This document shows, piece by piece, positions 62,844 through 64,000 of a stretch of 64,000 bases of DNA; position 1 is the first letter of the stretch; each line of letters opens with the position of its first letter. The stretch is from contig CP102272.1 in the NCBI GenBank assembly GCA_025149125.1, forward strand, positions 3,286,001 to 3,350,000, given 5' to 3'. The notes beneath the pieces are model-generated. The model had not been told where the DNA came from, did not search any database, and saw only the letters and a program-made list of their open reading frames with translations. The position numbers were made by a program, and so were the translations under genes. Source of the stretch: [Clostridium] asparagiforme DSM 15981. GTDB lineage: Bacteria > Bacillota > Clostridia > Lachnospirales > Lachnospiraceae.

Positions 62844-63883
62844 GGCTGCACCTCCTCCCGCAGACTGTGCCACAGCGCCAGGTAGTCCTCCTGCCGGCTT
62901 CCGGCCAGACCCACATCGTAGGGAAAGGTCAAAAGCTCACCGGTGACTCCCTCCGGCTGGGGCACGTCGCTTCTCACGGCCCGGAGATTGGAGGAGCGGG
63001 AGAGATGGGTCTGCACGTCTTTGCTCAGGGCAAAGTCCACAAACAGCCGGGCGTTTTGCTCGTGAGGACATCCGGCGATCACGGCCAGACCGTCGGGTAT
63101 GGCGCTGGTGCCCTCCTTCGGATAGACCATGGCGATGTCGTAGCCCTTCTTAATGCTGCGAAGGGCGTTTTCCTCCAGGGTGACTCCGATGTAGCAGCTT
63201 CCATTGGCCACCTCGCCGACCACCTGACCGGCCCGGTCTATGGTGCGGCCCTCCAGATTCTCGTAAAACCTGCGGATCAGCTCCTCATCCCTGCCGGGAA
63301 GAATCTGCACCATGGTGGACAGCGCCGTGTAGCTGGACCCGGAGGTTTCCGGATCGGCGAAGGCGATTTTCCCTTTCCATGCCGGGTCCAGAAGGCTGTC
63401 CCAGCCTGTGGGCGGGTTGGTGCGCACCAGCTTCGGGTTATAGATCAGGACGACGGGAGGGATGGAGAAGGGCGTCCAAAGTCCGTTGGTCTGCACGTAT
63501 TCAGGGGGCAGACTCTCGGCCTCCGCGCTTTTATAAGGAGAAAAATAGTTTCGAAAAGAATACAGGCTTTCCACGCTGCCGCCTAATATCACGTCGCAGC
63601 GGGGATTTTCCGACTCCTCGGCGATCTGTTTTAAAAGAGCGATGGAGCCACCGTTCTCTACCTGGACCCAGATGCCGGTCCGCTCCTCAAATTCCCGGAT
63701 AATCGGGGTGTAGACCTCCTCCAGATTGGAGGTGTATATGGTCAGGCGTTTGTCCTCTGCGGGAGCGAAGGCAGAGTAGTCTGTCTGCTCCGCGCGGATA
63801 CAGCCGGACAGGCACAGGCTGCCGGCCAAGGGCAGCAGCGCAAGCATCAGGCACAGACGTGCCCTTATGGCACTCAGGTTCAT
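62840..63883 (-). CDS. Fe3+/AfuA-like substrate-binding lipoprotein, probable sensor component (HptA-like)
   Basis: A 347-residue lipoprotein. The signal peptide ends with lipobox LSGC (Cys28). The mature protein resembles the family-6-type iron/phosphosugar-binding proteins (AfuA, FutA): LTIYTSNLEEVYTPIIREFEERTGIWV, CDVILGGSVESLY, and DPAWKGKIAFADPETSGSSYTAL. No permease or ATPase accompanies it; a kinase and an AraC-type regulator follow with overlaps. In S. aureus the HptA protein of the same class works with HptS and HptR to sense hexose phosphate or phosphate. I infer a similar role here. GGGGAGGAAATGAG lies before the start. Confidence 0.88.
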   Translation of the reverse strand: MNLSAIRARLCLMLALLPLAGSLCLSGCIRAEQTDYSAFAPAEDKRLTIYTSNLEEVYTPIIREFEERTGIWVQVENGGSIALLKQIAEESENPRCDVILGGSVESLYSFRNYFSPYKSAEAESLPPEYVQTNGLWTPFSIPPVVLIYNPKLVRTNPPTGWDSLLDPAWKGKIAFADPETSGSSYTALSTMVQILPGRDEELIRRFYENLEGRTIDRAGQVVGEVANGSCYIGVTLEENALRSIKKGYDIAMVYPKEGTSAIPDGLAVIAGCPHEQNARLFVDFALSKDVQTHLSRSSNLRAVRSDVPQPEGVTGELLTFPYDVGLAGSRQEDYLALWHSLREEVQP

Positions 63884-63925
63884 CTCATTTCCTCCCCCAT
63901 GGACAAAATTCGTATCAATGCAACC

Positions 63926-63955
63926 ATTTTACCATAAACAGGGTGGTTTTGTCAT
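63926..63955 (-). promoter_or_regulatory. candidate promoter of the three-gene sensor operon
   Basis: On the minus strand ATGACA (63950-63955), an 18-bp spacer and TAAAAT (63926-63931), 42 bp before the lipoprotein start. Confidence 0.5.
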
Positions 63956-64000
63956 CATAAGTACAGAATGGGTTGAAAACAGTGAATTTGTTTATTATTT

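Overview
The window looks like a chromosomal segment of a moderately GC-rich gut anaerobe of the Firmicutes, class Clostridia, most likely Lachnospiraceae (Enterocloster/Hungatella/Lachnoclostridium-like). The signs are the YesM/YesN-type two-component pairs, PduL next to AckA for acetate formation, the DarA cyclic-di-AMP receptor, an ATP-type PEP carboxykinase, a separate ParE/ParC-like topoisomerase pair, F420-ligase-like and PFL-family (UPF0210) proteins, GGAGG-type ribosome binding sites and Firmicute-type sigma-A promoters. This assignment is an inference from gene content. No ribosomal RNA is present and no database search was run.

Layout. (1) 1-8.0 kb: an AT-richer block holding a YesM/YesN sensor-regulator pair followed by a lipoprotein, two sugar permeases and a GH4 enzyme with a CHEV motif, resembling the Bacillus lplABCD alpha-galacturonide locus. 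Composition changes sharply near 8.27 kb. (2) 8.3-11.4 kb, minus strand: F420-ligase-like protein, an unknown membrane protein and a cis-prenyltransferase homologue. (3) 11.4-24 kb: parE/parC-like genes, deoD, asd, galM, topB, a hexapeptide-repeat protein, upp and a DUF4163-like anchored protein. (4) 24-30 kb: a 2-hydroxycarboxylate transporter, then a TPP riboswitch and terminator controlling a thiamine-precursor ABC transporter, with tRNA 2'-phosphotransferase KptA and a YjbR protein at its end. (5) 30-41 kb: an EAL protein, tRNA-Leu, a zinc-finger anti-sigma-like protein, polA-coaE-walJ, an ACT protein and UPF0210 protein, then a phosphatase, HAD hydrolase and methyltransferase. (6) 41-46 kb, minus strand: tmcAL, asnB and a 12-TM-type transporter. 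(7) 46-51 kb: htrA, darA, pduL-ackA, yceD-rpmF. (8) 51-64 kb: an SGNH/SASA esterase with a double-winged-helix GntR regulator, divergent to a hybrid histidine kinase; pckA; a PAS-GGDEF cyclase; and an SBP-kinase-regulator operon resembling staphylococcal HptRSA.

The most striking non-coding signal is a set of small IS66-like MITEs. One (19162-19264) is flanked by a perfect 8-bp duplication and has replaced the end and stop codon of galM. A second (36451-36582) also has a perfect 8-bp duplication. A third, degenerate copy (about 47415-47538) begins at the htrA stop codon. Other notable signals are a 19-bp inverted repeat in the parE leader, a G10 tract just upstream of the promoter of the GGDEF gene, and KptA placed in a TPP-riboswitch operon.
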